DNA of 53,327 bases, from the NCBI GenBank assembly GCA_015063685.1, contig SVTR01000024.1, positions 1-53,327 of the forward strand, given 5' to 3'. Source of the DNA: Oscillospiraceae bacterium (GTDB lineage Bacteria > Bacillota > Clostridia > Oscillospirales > CAG-272). Shown here piece by piece: positions 1 to 6,976 of this stretch. How positions within the stretch are numbered: the first letter of the stretch is position 1; each line of letters opens with the position of its first letter. Below the pieces are notes generated by a model. The model made no database searches. It had not been told where the DNA came from and saw only the letters and a program-made list of their open reading frames with translations. The position numbers and the translations under genes were made by a program.

Positions 1-889
1 AGGGGTACATATACTGGTCGAAGCGGCCGGGGGAGATGGAGTGACCCGAGGACTCCATCTGCATGAGCTGCTGGATGAACCAGAAGCCCTGGCAGGCCTC
101 GTGGAAGGAGCGGGCGGGCTTGGCGGGGACGCGGTCGCAGGCCTCGGCGATGGTGAGCAGCTCGGCCTTGCGGGTAGAATCGGTGCATTCGGCGGCCTCG
201 TGGAGCGCCAGATCAGAGTAGCGGCGGGCGTAGGTAATGACACCCTCACAGCTCTCGATGACGGCCTCCAGGAAATTGCGGCGGGTGGCGTAGTCGCCCT
301 GACCGCGAGAGAGCTTGGAAAGCTCTGCCTTGCACTCCTCAATGTAGGATTCCAAACCCCGGTTGATCACACGCTCATAATTCACGTTGACGTGACCCAC
401 GCCGTTGTAGAAGTAGTTGCCGACGGTGAAAATGCCGTGGTTCAGGAACACGTCCAGTACCTCGGGATCCATGTTGGCTGCGGCCAGATCGCTGACGGTC
501 TTGCCCTTCCAGTAGGGGTGAACCGCTTCCAGACGGCGGATGGTGTCGGGGGAAATGTAGAAGGGATCAGCCTCGCGGGTGGCGATGGTCTCGTACTCGG
601 GAGGAAGCCACTCGAAGGAGAACTCGGGGAAGGTCTGACAGCCGCGGGGGGCGACAGAGCTGGAGCCCACGATCAGCTCACCGGGACGGATGACGATGGG
701 AATGTTCTCCAGAATATGACGGAAGGCGGCCGAGCGACGCTTGATGATGGGCAGATGCTCGGTCTGCTTGTAGCTCTCGGTAACCAGCTCCGCGCGATCA
801 GCCTCGATCTCGGGCATGTTGGCGTAGAGATCGGCTACCAGCTTGGCAATACGGGGGCTTTTTTCAATGACGAACTTGATCTCGGACAT
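1..889 (-). CDS. Glycyl radical enzyme (PFL-like dehydratase), N-terminal part, runs off the window
   Basis: This is the first ~296 codons of a pyruvate-formate-lyase-type glycyl radical enzyme; the active-site Cys and the C-terminal glycyl loop lie beyond the left edge. The start ATG at 889 follows AGAGGG. Recognisable family sequence includes IPIVIRPGELIVGSS (about residue 64) and ARSFHEACQGFWF (about residue 260). Co-transcription with a BMC operon that contains an aldolase points to a B12-independent 1,2-propanediol dehydratase making propionaldehyde inside the compartment. The visible part cannot separate this from choline lyase or glycerol dehydratase. There is no obvious amphipathic encapsulation peptide at its N-terminus. 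The cognate radical-SAM activase is expected further left. Family is confident; substrate is inferred from context. Confidence 0.85.
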   Translation of the reverse strand, partial: MSEIKFVIEKSPRIAKLVADLYANMPEIEADRAELVTESYKQTEHLPIIKRRSAAFRHILENIPIVIRPGELIVGSSSVAPRGCQTFPEFSFEWLPPEYETIATREADPFYISPDTIRRLEAVHPYWKGKTVSDLAAANMDPEVLDVFLNHGIFTVGNYFYNGVGHVNVNYERVINRGLESYIEECKAELSKLSRGQGDYATRRNFLEAVIESCEGVITYARRYSDLALHEAAECTDSTRKAELLTIAEACDRVPAKPARSFHEACQGFWFIQQLMQMESSGHSISPGRFDQYMYP

Positions 890-984
890 GGATCGACCCT
901 CTCTTATCTATCTATTTTTCGAAAATTCGGTATTGGCAAAGTTAATGGGAACGTAAACCAATCGGTTCACAGTCTTAGCGGGGA

Positions 985-1062
985 AAAGATCCCTGGTTTA
1001 AAGGCTTTTGGGGGAGTCCGGAGGGGCTTTTTGCCCAAAGCCCCCTGCGTTTCTTCGTACTC
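985..1062 (-). repeat. Folded intergenic repeat, copy a
   Basis: Read on the minus strand it runs GGAGTACG, an inner hairpin (GGGGCTTT pairing with AAAGCCCC), then GGACTCC and a run like AAAAGCCTTT. GGAGT can pair with ACTCC as an outer stem. It lies between the BMC-T stop and the glycyl radical enzyme start, in the same orientation relative to transcription as the other copies. Confidence 0.7.
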
Positions 1063-1063
1063 C

Positions 1064-1609
1064 TTATAATTGCTCCCAAAGCTCCTTGTGGGGAGCGGGG
1101 ATAACGGCGGAATTGCAGAAGAGACCCTGATCCTTGGCGTGCTGTGCGCCTGCCTCCACGGCGGCGGTCACGTCGCCCACGTCACCCGTGACAAGCACCA
1201 TGCCCTTGCCGCCCATACCGCGAGACAAGCGCAGCTCGTGGATGGCGACCTTGGCGGTCTTGACGGCGATATCAGCGGCCTTGATGGTAGAGGCGGCGGA
1301 GTAGGCCTCGATGATACCGAGGGAGCCCTTGCGCTCCCCTGCCTGGGTGCCGAACAGAGCGGTGATGACCTGCTCGTCGATGCGGCCGATGACGGCAGAG
1401 TCGATCATGCGGTCGTCAAAGCGGCCTTTGACGTGATCCACGGCGGCGGTCACATCGGCGATGGCGCCCGTCAGAATGATTTCGTACTTGCCGGGGCAGG
1501 AGGGGTGCGCCTGCACCAAACGGATGCCCGCACTCTTCAGCGCGGCATCGGTGGCCTCGATACCCTTGGCAATGCTTTTCAGTTCAATAATACCAATAGC
1601 CTGATACAT
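1064..1609 (-). CDS. pduT: BMC-T trimeric shell protein, PduT-like, with candidate Fe-S Cys38
   Basis: This 181-residue protein has two tandem BMC domains (about 1-90 and 94-181), as in trimeric pseudohexamer shell proteins. Cys38 in HPSCPGKYEI aligns with Cys38 of PduT, which is known to bind a [4Fe-4S] cluster on the three-fold axis from three subunits. The second domain ends with the familiar VIPAPHKELW. The gene directly follows the PduS/RnfC-like gene, the partner thought to deliver electrons through such a cluster. The metal site is inferred from conserved position, not shown directly. Confidence 0.9.
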   Translation of the reverse strand: MYQAIGIIELKSIAKGIEATDAALKSAGIRLVQAHPSCPGKYEIILTGAIADVTAAVDHVKGRFDDRMIDSAVIGRIDEQVITALFGTQAGERKGSLGIIEAYSAASTIKAADIAVKTAKVAIHELRLSRGMGGKGMVLVTGDVGDVTAAVEAGAQHAKDQGLFCNSAVIPAPHKELWEQL

Positions 1610-1631
1610 TTCTATATACCTGCTCTTTCAA

Positions 1632-2957
1632 TTAAACATGGATAACGATCTTGGAATTGTCCACGTAGGTGACTTTACCCGTGATAGGGGCAAAGTGAGG
1701 CACGGACAACCCTTCTGCCGCCTCGGCGATCTTGTCGTTTTCGTTGACGAAATCTCCGACCTTGACACAGGGAATGGCGGGGGCGCCGATGTGCTGTGCC
1801 ATGGGCACTTCCACTTCCTTGGCCTTCAGCTTCTCGTCAATGTAGGTGGGAGGGAATTTGTCGTACTTGGCAACGCCCAGTACTTCCTTCCACTTGCCCG
1901 CGCTGACCATACGGTAGTCACGCTCGGGAGATGCGGCAAACTCGTCATCGGGGCCTGCTACGTAGCGCATCTTGTTCTTGGCCAGAATGCCCTTGTACTG
2001 CTTGATGATCTGCATGGGGGAGATGTCCTGGCAACAAGCCAGGGTGCCGCAGATGTCGCAACCGCAGCACAGGGTGGCGGTCTTGATCAGCTCGGGATCG
2101 GCTTGGGCGGCGGACAAGGTGGAGCGCACCATCTTGTGAGGCTCCAGGGGATAGCCCAGCAGATGTCTGGGACACATATCCGTGCAACGGGTGCACTGAC
2201 AGCATACCGATGCGGCCATGCGGAAGTTTTCATCCATGGTGCGGAGCTTGTTGCGTACCGCGGGAATGGTCTTGGGCAGGATCAAAAGTCCTGAGGTGGG
2301 CTTCTTCACCACGTCCACATAGGGATTAACGATGGTACCCATAGAGGGGCCGCCGTCGATGACCACGTGGGTATCGGGCACCTTGACCTTCAAAGTTTCC
2401 AGCACCTCGATGATCTTCATACCCAGAGGTACCTTGACGCAGAATGCCTCGGGAACGTCACCGGACAAAGTGAGATAAGTTTTGGTCACGGGCTGACGGA
2501 ACTGAGCCACCAGACCGATGTTGTGCATGGTCTCGGTATTAAAGACGATGACACCGCGAGTAATGGGAAGCTGTCCGGGCTTGACCAGACGACCCGTGGC
2601 GGTGTAGATCAGGTTGATCTCGTCACCCATGGGATAGACGTTGGGAACGTATTTGATACGTACACCCTCAGCCAGCTCCTGTCCATCCTTGTAGCCCAGC
2701 TTCTCCGCACGGTAGCCCTTGACGGCAATGTAACCCGTGGGGATATTGGCGTATTCCATGACGGCGCGCATACCGATAACAATGTCACGGATGCGGTTCT
2801 GAAGCAGCGTGTAGCTGGTGTATAATAGCGGCTCGCATTCGACAGCGTTGACCAGCAGAATAGAGGCTCCCTCAGCCAGCTTACTGTAGGAAGGGAAGCC
2901 CGCACCGCCCGCGCCGACGACACCGTTATCCTTCAAAAGTTGTTTTAAATCGGACAT
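1632..2957 (-). CDS. pduS: PduS/RnfC-like flavoprotein with two ferredoxin-type Cys clusters
   Basis: This 441-residue protein belongs to the RnfC/PduS group, which moves electrons between NADH, flavin and Fe-S centres and is found in many propanediol and GRE microcompartments. Visible features are the N-terminal Gly-rich GVVGAGGAGFP (residues 12-22), the VECEP motif near 39-43, a first Cys cluster at 252, 255, 258 and 262 followed by Pro, a second Cys-rich cluster at 297-309, and a C-terminal lipoyl-like segment (VKVGDFVNENDKIAE). ATG 2957 is chosen because AAAGGTG lies 8 nt upstream; a GTG three codons earlier is less likely. The gene lies between EutN and PduT, suggesting electron transfer across the shell. 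Confidence 0.9.
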   Translation of the reverse strand: MSDLKQLLKDNGVVGAGGAGFPSYSKLAEGASILLVNAVECEPLLYTSYTLLQNRIRDIVIGMRAVMEYANIPTGYIAVKGYRAEKLGYKDGQELAEGVRIKYVPNVYPMGDEINLIYTATGRLVKPGQLPITRGVIVFNTETMHNIGLVAQFRQPVTKTYLTLSGDVPEAFCVKVPLGMKIIEVLETLKVKVPDTHVVIDGGPSMGTIVNPYVDVVKKPTSGLLILPKTIPAVRNKLRTMDENFRMAASVCCQCTRCTDMCPRHLLGYPLEPHKMVRSTLSAAQADPELIKTATLCCGCDICGTLACCQDISPMQIIKQYKGILAKNKMRYVAGPDDEFAASPERDYRMVSAGKWKEVLGVAKYDKFPPTYIDEKLKAKEVEVPMAQHIGAPAIPCVKVGDFVNENDKIAEAAEGLSVPHFAPITGKVTYVDNSKIVIHV

Positions 2958-2992
2958 ATGAAACACCTTTTATGTAAAAGATTTGTTCGGAA

Positions 2993-3256
2993 TCAGTTCT
3001 GGATCTTGTCGATGATACCTGCTACTACGGCGTCCACGGGGGAATTGATGTCTCCCACGGCTACGCGGGCGCTGGAGCCGGTGACGACCAATACTTCCTC
3101 GCCAATGCCCGCGCTGATGGAGCGATCCACGGCGATGATGTACTTGTCGGTGAGCACCTTATTTTCGATCAACTGGATCTCCAAGAACTTGTATCCCCGA
3201 AGCTCGTCAAATTTATTTGTGGAGACAATGTTCCCCACCACTTTACCTTTGAGCAT
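2993..3256 (-). CDS. eutN: EutN/CcmL-type BMC-P pentameric vertex protein
   Basis: This 87-residue protein has the typical length and pattern of pentameric shell-vertex proteins: an N-terminal MLKGKVVGNIVSTNK, a central AVDRSISAGIGEEVLVVTGSSAR and a final VDAVVAGIIDKI. The protein caps the vertices of the microcompartment. It is the only BMC-P gene in the visible part of the operon. A clear ribosome site (TAGGAG) precedes ATG 3256, and it follows pduL by 25 nt. Confidence 0.94.
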   Translation of the reverse strand: MLKGKVVGNIVSTNKFDELRGYKFLEIQLIENKVLTDKYIIAVDRSISAGIGEEVLVVTGSSARVAVGDINSPVDAVVAGIIDKIQN

Positions 3257-3281
3257 GATGTACTCCTATGATTTTACTTGA

Positions 3282-3938
3282 TCAGTTCTTGACCATGGTG
3301 ACTTTGCTGCCGTTCTTGTAACCCACAGCATTGGCATCGTCGGTGTCTACGTGCATTTCCAGGCAGAACTTGTCAGAGACGCGAACCTGCACGTCGAACC
3401 AGCGGGTGCGCTTAGTACCGTCCATGGCATCCACATCGATGTAGTCGCCGTCCTTGACACCAAAGCGAGCGCCGTCAGCGGGGCTCATGTGGATGTGACG
3501 GTTGGCGATGATGCAGCCCTCCTTCAGAGTCACGATACCCTTGGGGCCTACGATGGTCACGGGGGCGGAGCCTGCCAGCTTACCGGACTCGCGCACGGGA
3601 GGCTTAACCTTCAAAACGAAGGAATCGGTTACGGAGATTTCTACCTGGCTCTGCTTGCGGATGGGACCCAGGATGCGCACGTTCTCAATGGAGCGCATGG
3701 AGGGGCCGATGATGGTGCAAACCTCCTTGCAGGCATACTGACCGGGCTGGGACAGATCCTTCATGGGAGTCAGCTCGTAGCCGGCGCCGAACAGAGTGTC
3801 CAGATCCTCACGGGACAGGTGAATATGACGGTTGGAAATACCAACGGGAATGGTCAGGTCATTGGAAGATGCGGGGGCCTCCATCTCGGAGACGATCTTC
3901 TTGACGATGGCTTCAATAGACTGGGCATTGATTTCCAT
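3282..3938 (-). CDS. pduL: Phosphate propanoyltransferase PduL with N-terminal encapsulation peptide
   Basis: This 218-residue protein exchanges CoA for phosphate on propionyl-CoA inside the compartment, recycling CoA and giving propionyl-phosphate for the kinase encoded first in the operon. The zinc-binding His motifs NRHIHLS and NRHIHMS and the MHVDTDDAN segment are all visible in the two-barrel architecture. The first ~19 residues (MEINAQSIEAIVKKIVSEM) form an amphipathic helix followed by a short AP-rich linker, typical of a BMC encapsulation peptide and strikingly like that of the operon's alcohol dehydrogenase. Assignment is confident. Confidence 0.95.
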   Translation of the reverse strand: MEINAQSIEAIVKKIVSEMEAPASSNDLTIPVGISNRHIHLSREDLDTLFGAGYELTPMKDLSQPGQYACKEVCTIIGPSMRSIENVRILGPIRKQSQVEISVTDSFVLKVKPPVRESGKLAGSAPVTIVGPKGIVTLKEGCIIANRHIHMSPADGARFGVKDGDYIDVDAMDGTKRTRWFDVQVRVSDKFCLEMHVDTDDANAVGYKNGSKVTMVKN

Positions 3939-4033
3939 AACATGTAACCTCTTTCTTCAATATATCTTAATAAACCAAAATGTAAAAATCAAAAATCACT
4001 TCACGATGCGGAAATGTTCTTTCATTTGTACAT

Positions 4034-4105
4034 TTTGAAAGTTCTTGGAGGGGGTCGAGGGGGAACCTTCTTACAAGAAGGTTCCTCCCTCGCGTACTCC
4101 GTTCA
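4034..4105 (-). repeat. Folded intergenic repeat, copy b
   Basis: On the minus strand this reads GGAGTACGCGAGGG, then a hairpin with arms GGAACCTTCTT and AAGAAGGTTCC, then CCCCTCCAAGAACTTT. It occupies the 171-nt gap between the 4110-4382 BMC-H gene and pduL and shares orientation with the other copies. Confidence 0.7.
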
Positions 4106-4109
4106 AGAA

Positions 4110-4382
4110 TCAGATCTTGGGCAGGAGCTTGTCCACATCGGTGTGGGGTCTGGGGATGACGTGAGTAGCGATGACCTCGCCGAGACGGGAAGCAGCAGCG
4201 CCGCCTGCCTCAACAGCAGCCTTCACAGCACCAACGTCGCCGCGAACCATAACGCTCACGAGACCGGAACCGATCTTCTCGGAACCGATGAGAGTTACGT
4301 TAGCAGCCTTGACCATAGCATCGGCAGCCTCGATGGCAGCCACAAGACCTCTGGTTTCAACCATACCAAGAGCTTCGTTCAT
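4110..4382 (-). CDS. pduA: BMC-H hexameric shell protein, PduA-like (copy 2)
   Basis: This 90-residue single-BMC-domain protein is very similar to PduA/PduJ: it starts [13 protein letters not shown], has the pore loop EKIGSGL and ends with [14 protein letters not shown]. Hexamers of this type tile the shell facets, and the GSG pore lets small polar metabolites through. It differs from the protein encoded at 4881-5153 only at residue 89 (Lys here, Ser there), although the DNA differs at about twenty mostly silent sites. RBS AGGAGG precedes ATG 4382. Confidence 0.95.
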   Translation of the reverse strand: MNEALGMVETRGLVAAIEAADAMVKAANVTLIGSEKIGSGLVSVMVRGDVGAVKAAVEAGGAAASRLGEVIATHVIPRPHTDVDKLLPKI

Positions 4383-4454
4383 TGTATTTTCCTCCTAAAG
4401 AAAATTTACTTTTTAAATTGTGTATATAAGTTGCATTCGCAGATCAATCATCCA

Positions 4455-4739
4455 TCAGGGGACGGGATCGGTGCGAAGGAACTTCATGACTTCCTCGTGA
4501 GGACGAGCGATGACCTCACAAAGCTTGACGGGGCCGACCTCGGCGGCGGCAGCTTTGCCTGCCTCTGCGGCGGCCTGAACAGCGGATACGCTGCCTTCCA
4601 CCACAATGGTGACCAGTCGTCCGCCCAGTCTTTTTTCAACGTGAATGAGCTTCACGTCGGCGGCCTTGACCATCGCGTCAAGACCTACAATGGCGGTAAC
4701 CATTGCCTGGACTTCCAAGAGAGCGATTGCCTTTTCCAT
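4455..4739 (-). CDS. BMC-H shell protein with a divergent RLGGRL pore loop
   Basis: This 94-residue single-domain BMC-H protein (MEKAIALLEVQAMVTAI...) has the loop EKRLGGRLVTIVVEG where PduA-like proteins have EKIGSGL, so the hexamer pore probably carries a ring of Arg. The C-terminus RPHEEVMKFLRTDPVP is slightly extended. It lies between the two near-identical PduA-like genes. A role as a facet protein with different pore selectivity is inferred from the loop only. Confidence 0.92.
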   Translation of the reverse strand: MEKAIALLEVQAMVTAIVGLDAMVKAADVKLIHVEKRLGGRLVTIVVEGSVSAVQAAAEAGKAAAAEVGPVKLCEVIARPHEEVMKFLRTDPVP

Positions 4740-4796
4740 TTTTCAGTACCTCGCTTTCGTTTGGTAGGCAAGAACGGTACCCAATCCTCAATAACT

Positions 4797-4873
4797 TGTT
4801 AAAGTTTTTGGGGAGTCCTGAAACCCTTTTTTTAAAAAGGGTTTCAGGCGGGGGACAGGGGCAGAGCCCCTCG
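4797..4873 (-). repeat. Folded intergenic repeat, copy c
   Basis: On the minus strand this reads GAACGAGGGGCTCTGCCCC, a hairpin with arms CTGAAACCCTTT and AAAGGGTTTCAG, then GACTCCCC and AAAAACTTT. It lies between two BMC-H genes. It is nearly the same sequence as the copy after the pgk gene at 52520, 48 kb away. Confidence 0.75.
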
Positions 4874-4880
4874 TTCTTTC

Positions 4881-5153
4881 TTAGATGGAGGGCAGGAGCT
4901 TATCCACATCGGTGTGGGGTCTGGGGATGACGTGAGTAGCGATGACCTCGCCGAGACGGGAAGCAGCAGCGCCGCCTGCCTCAACAGCAGCCTTAACAGC
5001 ACCGACGTCGCCACGGACCATGACGGACACGAGACCGGAACCGATCTTCTCAGAGCCGATCAGAGTAACGTTAGCGGCCTTAACCATTGCATCAGCTGCC
5101 TCGATTGCAGCTACGAGACCACGAGTTTCAACCATACCAAGAGCTTCGTTCAT
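4881..5153 (-). CDS. pduA: BMC-H hexameric shell protein, PduA-like (copy 1)
   Basis: This 90-residue PduA-like protein has the EKIGSGL pore loop and [16 protein letters not shown] at the end. It is identical to the product of 4110-4382 except for Ser89. The longest fully identical stretch of DNA is the 3' part of the gene; the middle has scattered synonymous differences. The ribosome site TAAGGAG precedes ATG 5153. It probably contributes the bulk facet tile together with its twin. Confidence 0.95.
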   Translation of the reverse strand: MNEALGMVETRGLVAAIEAADAMVKAANVTLIGSEKIGSGLVSVMVRGDVGAVKAAVEAGGAAASRLGEVIATHVIPRPHTDVDKLLPSI

Positions 5154-5207
5154 TGTAATATTCTCCTTAATAAATTATTTTTGAATTTTGTGGGTTGCGG
5201 AGAAGGA

Positions 5208-5558
5208 TCAGACCTTCTTACCGTCAACGGTTGTGTAGTTGCGGAGCTTATCGCGACCGGTAGCGGTCAGGTGGGCGAACCACTCAACGCTTTCGTCAAG
5301 TCCCGCGATGATCTTCGAGGTGATGAACAAACCGCGCTTTTCAGCCTCGGCCTTGCCCGCGTCGTGAGCAGCCTCAACGGCGGCGGGAGATCCCTCAAAC
5401 TTTACGACCATCACCAGCGGCACCTCGCACTGATCGGCGTTGGCGGGCTTGTTGCGGTCGATGGCCACGATCTTTACGTCGGCGGCCTTCGCGCAGGCGT
5501 CGGCGACCACGATGGAGGTGGCGAATCCATATACTTCAAGCATTCCAAGAGCTGCCAT
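5208..5558 (-). CDS. BMC-H shell protein with extended pore loop and C-terminal extension
   Basis: This 116-residue BMC-H protein is longer than the usual ~90. It starts MAALGMLEVYGFATSIVVADACAKAADVKIV. Where the pore loop is expected it carries a longer, Cys-containing segment (AIDRNKPANADQCEVPLVM). The tail after FITSKIIAGLDES adds about 25 residues (VEWFAHLTATGRDKLRNYTTVDGKKV region). It is the first shell gene after the dehydrogenases, 17 nt downstream of the alcohol dehydrogenase stop. Distinct permeability or a special lattice position is an inference. Confidence 0.9.
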   Translation of the reverse strand: MAALGMLEVYGFATSIVVADACAKAADVKIVAIDRNKPANADQCEVPLVMVVKFEGSPAAVEAAHDAGKAEAEKRGLFITSKIIAGLDESVEWFAHLTATGRDKLRNYTTVDGKKV

Positions 5559-5575
5559 ATCGGTAACTCCTTTGC

Positions 5576-6805
5576 TTACTTAGCAATGTAGGCGATCTTG
5601 ATGCCCTTCTGCGCCACGTTGGTCTCCATTGCCTCGTTCATCTGATCGAGGGGGAAGGTGTGGGTGATGAGATCCTCAATCGGAATGTTCATCTCCTGGC
5701 ACTGCTTCAGGAAGGCAACGGTCTTGGGGTAGTCCTCAGCGGAGTAGTCCCAAGAGCCGACGATGTCGATCTCCTTGTTGCACATAGCGAAGTGGGGGTT
5801 GACGGAATACTCGCCGTTGTTGACGAAGAAGCCCATCTCGCACATACCGCCGCCGCGGCGGATGTAGGCGTAGATGTCAGCGGCAGCCACGGGAGCGCCG
5901 GTGCACTGGAAGGCGAAGTCAACGCCCACACCGTTAGCCACGGCCTGAACCTTGGCAACGCGCTTGTCCAGGGTATCCTCATCAGGACGCTTGAAGCAGA
6001 CGGTGGTCTTGGCACCCATCTTCTGGGCGACCTTCAGTCTGTCCTCGTTACCGTCAACGGCAATGATGTGGTTGATACCGGCAGCGCGGAGTACGGTGAT
6101 CATCACCAGACCCACGGGGCCGCAGCCCTGAACCAGTACCTTGGAACCGAAGTTCAGAAGGCCGGTCTTCTGGCCTCTCTCCAGAGCGTGGACGCAGACG
6201 CAAGCCAGCTCCAGAATCATACGCTGATTGAGGTTCAGCTCGTTGACCTGGAAGAAGGTAGCGCCGGAAGCCTCGCCGCCGCGGATGAGCATATAATCTG
6301 CGAACCAACCGTTGGCGCGGTTGCCCTCGTCGGTACCTCTCTTGTCACCGATCAGGCCGAAAACGCCCTGATTGGCGCAGAGGTTGGTGCGACCGGGGGT
6401 CATGCGGCAGTTGTAGCAATCGCCGCAGGAAATAACGGAAGTAACGATCTTGTCGCCAACACCCAGGGGCTTGCCTGCGGTGTCCTTGGTAATGTTCTTA
6501 CCGCAGTAGACGACCTCACCTGTGCCCTCGTGACCGAGAACCACGGGCATAAGACCGAAGGGATCCATCTTCCACTCATGTACGTCGGTACCGCAGATGC
6601 CTGCGCCCTCGACCTTGATCAGGATGTCATCCTCACCCAGCTGGGGCAGGGGAACTTCCTGGATCTCAATCTTCTTGGGGCCGACCAGCATAGCGACCTT
6701 GGCAACCTTGGGCAGGGGACCTGCGGCCTTGGGAGCAGAACCGGTACCCATGGAAGCCACGACCTGGCGGACAATGGCTTCAATCTGATTAGCGGAAATA
6801 TCCAT
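5576..6805 (-). CDS. Zinc-dependent medium-chain alcohol dehydrogenase with encapsulation peptide
   Basis: This 409-residue MDR-superfamily enzyme has catalytic-zinc residues Cys71 (in GICGTDVHEW), His91 and Glu92 (GHEGTGEV), a structural-zinc cluster Cys127/130/133/143 with an unusually long last spacing, and a Rossmann motif VQGCGPVGLV. The N-terminal ~19 residues (MDISANQIEAIVRQVVASM) form a BMC encapsulation helix with a linker through about residue 35, so it is probably a lumen enzyme regenerating NAD+ by reducing propionaldehyde (or lactaldehyde). Many propanediol compartments use an iron-type PduQ for this, so the zinc type is notable. The exact substrate is uncertain. Confidence 0.88.
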   Translation of the reverse strand: MDISANQIEAIVRQVVASMGTGSAPKAAGPLPKVAKVAMLVGPKKIEIQEVPLPQLGEDDILIKVEGAGICGTDVHEWKMDPFGLMPVVLGHEGTGEVVYCGKNITKDTAGKPLGVGDKIVTSVISCGDCYNCRMTPGRTNLCANQGVFGLIGDKRGTDEGNRANGWFADYMLIRGGEASGATFFQVNELNLNQRMILELACVCVHALERGQKTGLLNFGSKVLVQGCGPVGLVMITVLRAAGINHIIAVDGNEDRLKVAQKMGAKTTVCFKRPDEDTLDKRVAKVQAVANGVGVDFAFQCTGAPVAAADIYAYIRRGGGMCEMGFFVNNGEYSVNPHFAMCNKEIDIVGSWDYSAEDYPKTVAFLKQCQEMNIPIEDLITHTFPLDQMNEAMETNVAQKGIKIAYIAK

Positions 6806-6837
6806 TGTTTTTGTTTCCTTTCTGTAGTATTTCGGGA

Positions 6838-6976
6838 CGCTGTCCCGAACCCTGCCAAAACTTTCTTGGAAGAAAGTTTTGAATTCAAAGAACTTTAATG
6901 AATAAATTTCTTAAAGTTTTTGAAAGGAGTCCAGAGGGAAACTTTTTTCAAAAAGTTTCCCTTTGGCGTACTCCTC
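6838..6976 (-). repeat. Folded intergenic repeats, copy d (two adjacent elements)
   Basis: The 169-nt gap between the aldehyde and alcohol dehydrogenase genes holds two hairpins. One (about 6912-6976) reads on the minus strand GGAGTACG, a hairpin with arms GGGAAACTTTTT and AAAAAGTTTCCC, then GGACTCC and CAAAAACTTT. The second (about 6838-6890) has arms CAAAACTTTCTT and AAGAAAGTTTTG. The first ends inside the aldehyde dehydrogenase stop region. Confidence 0.65.
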
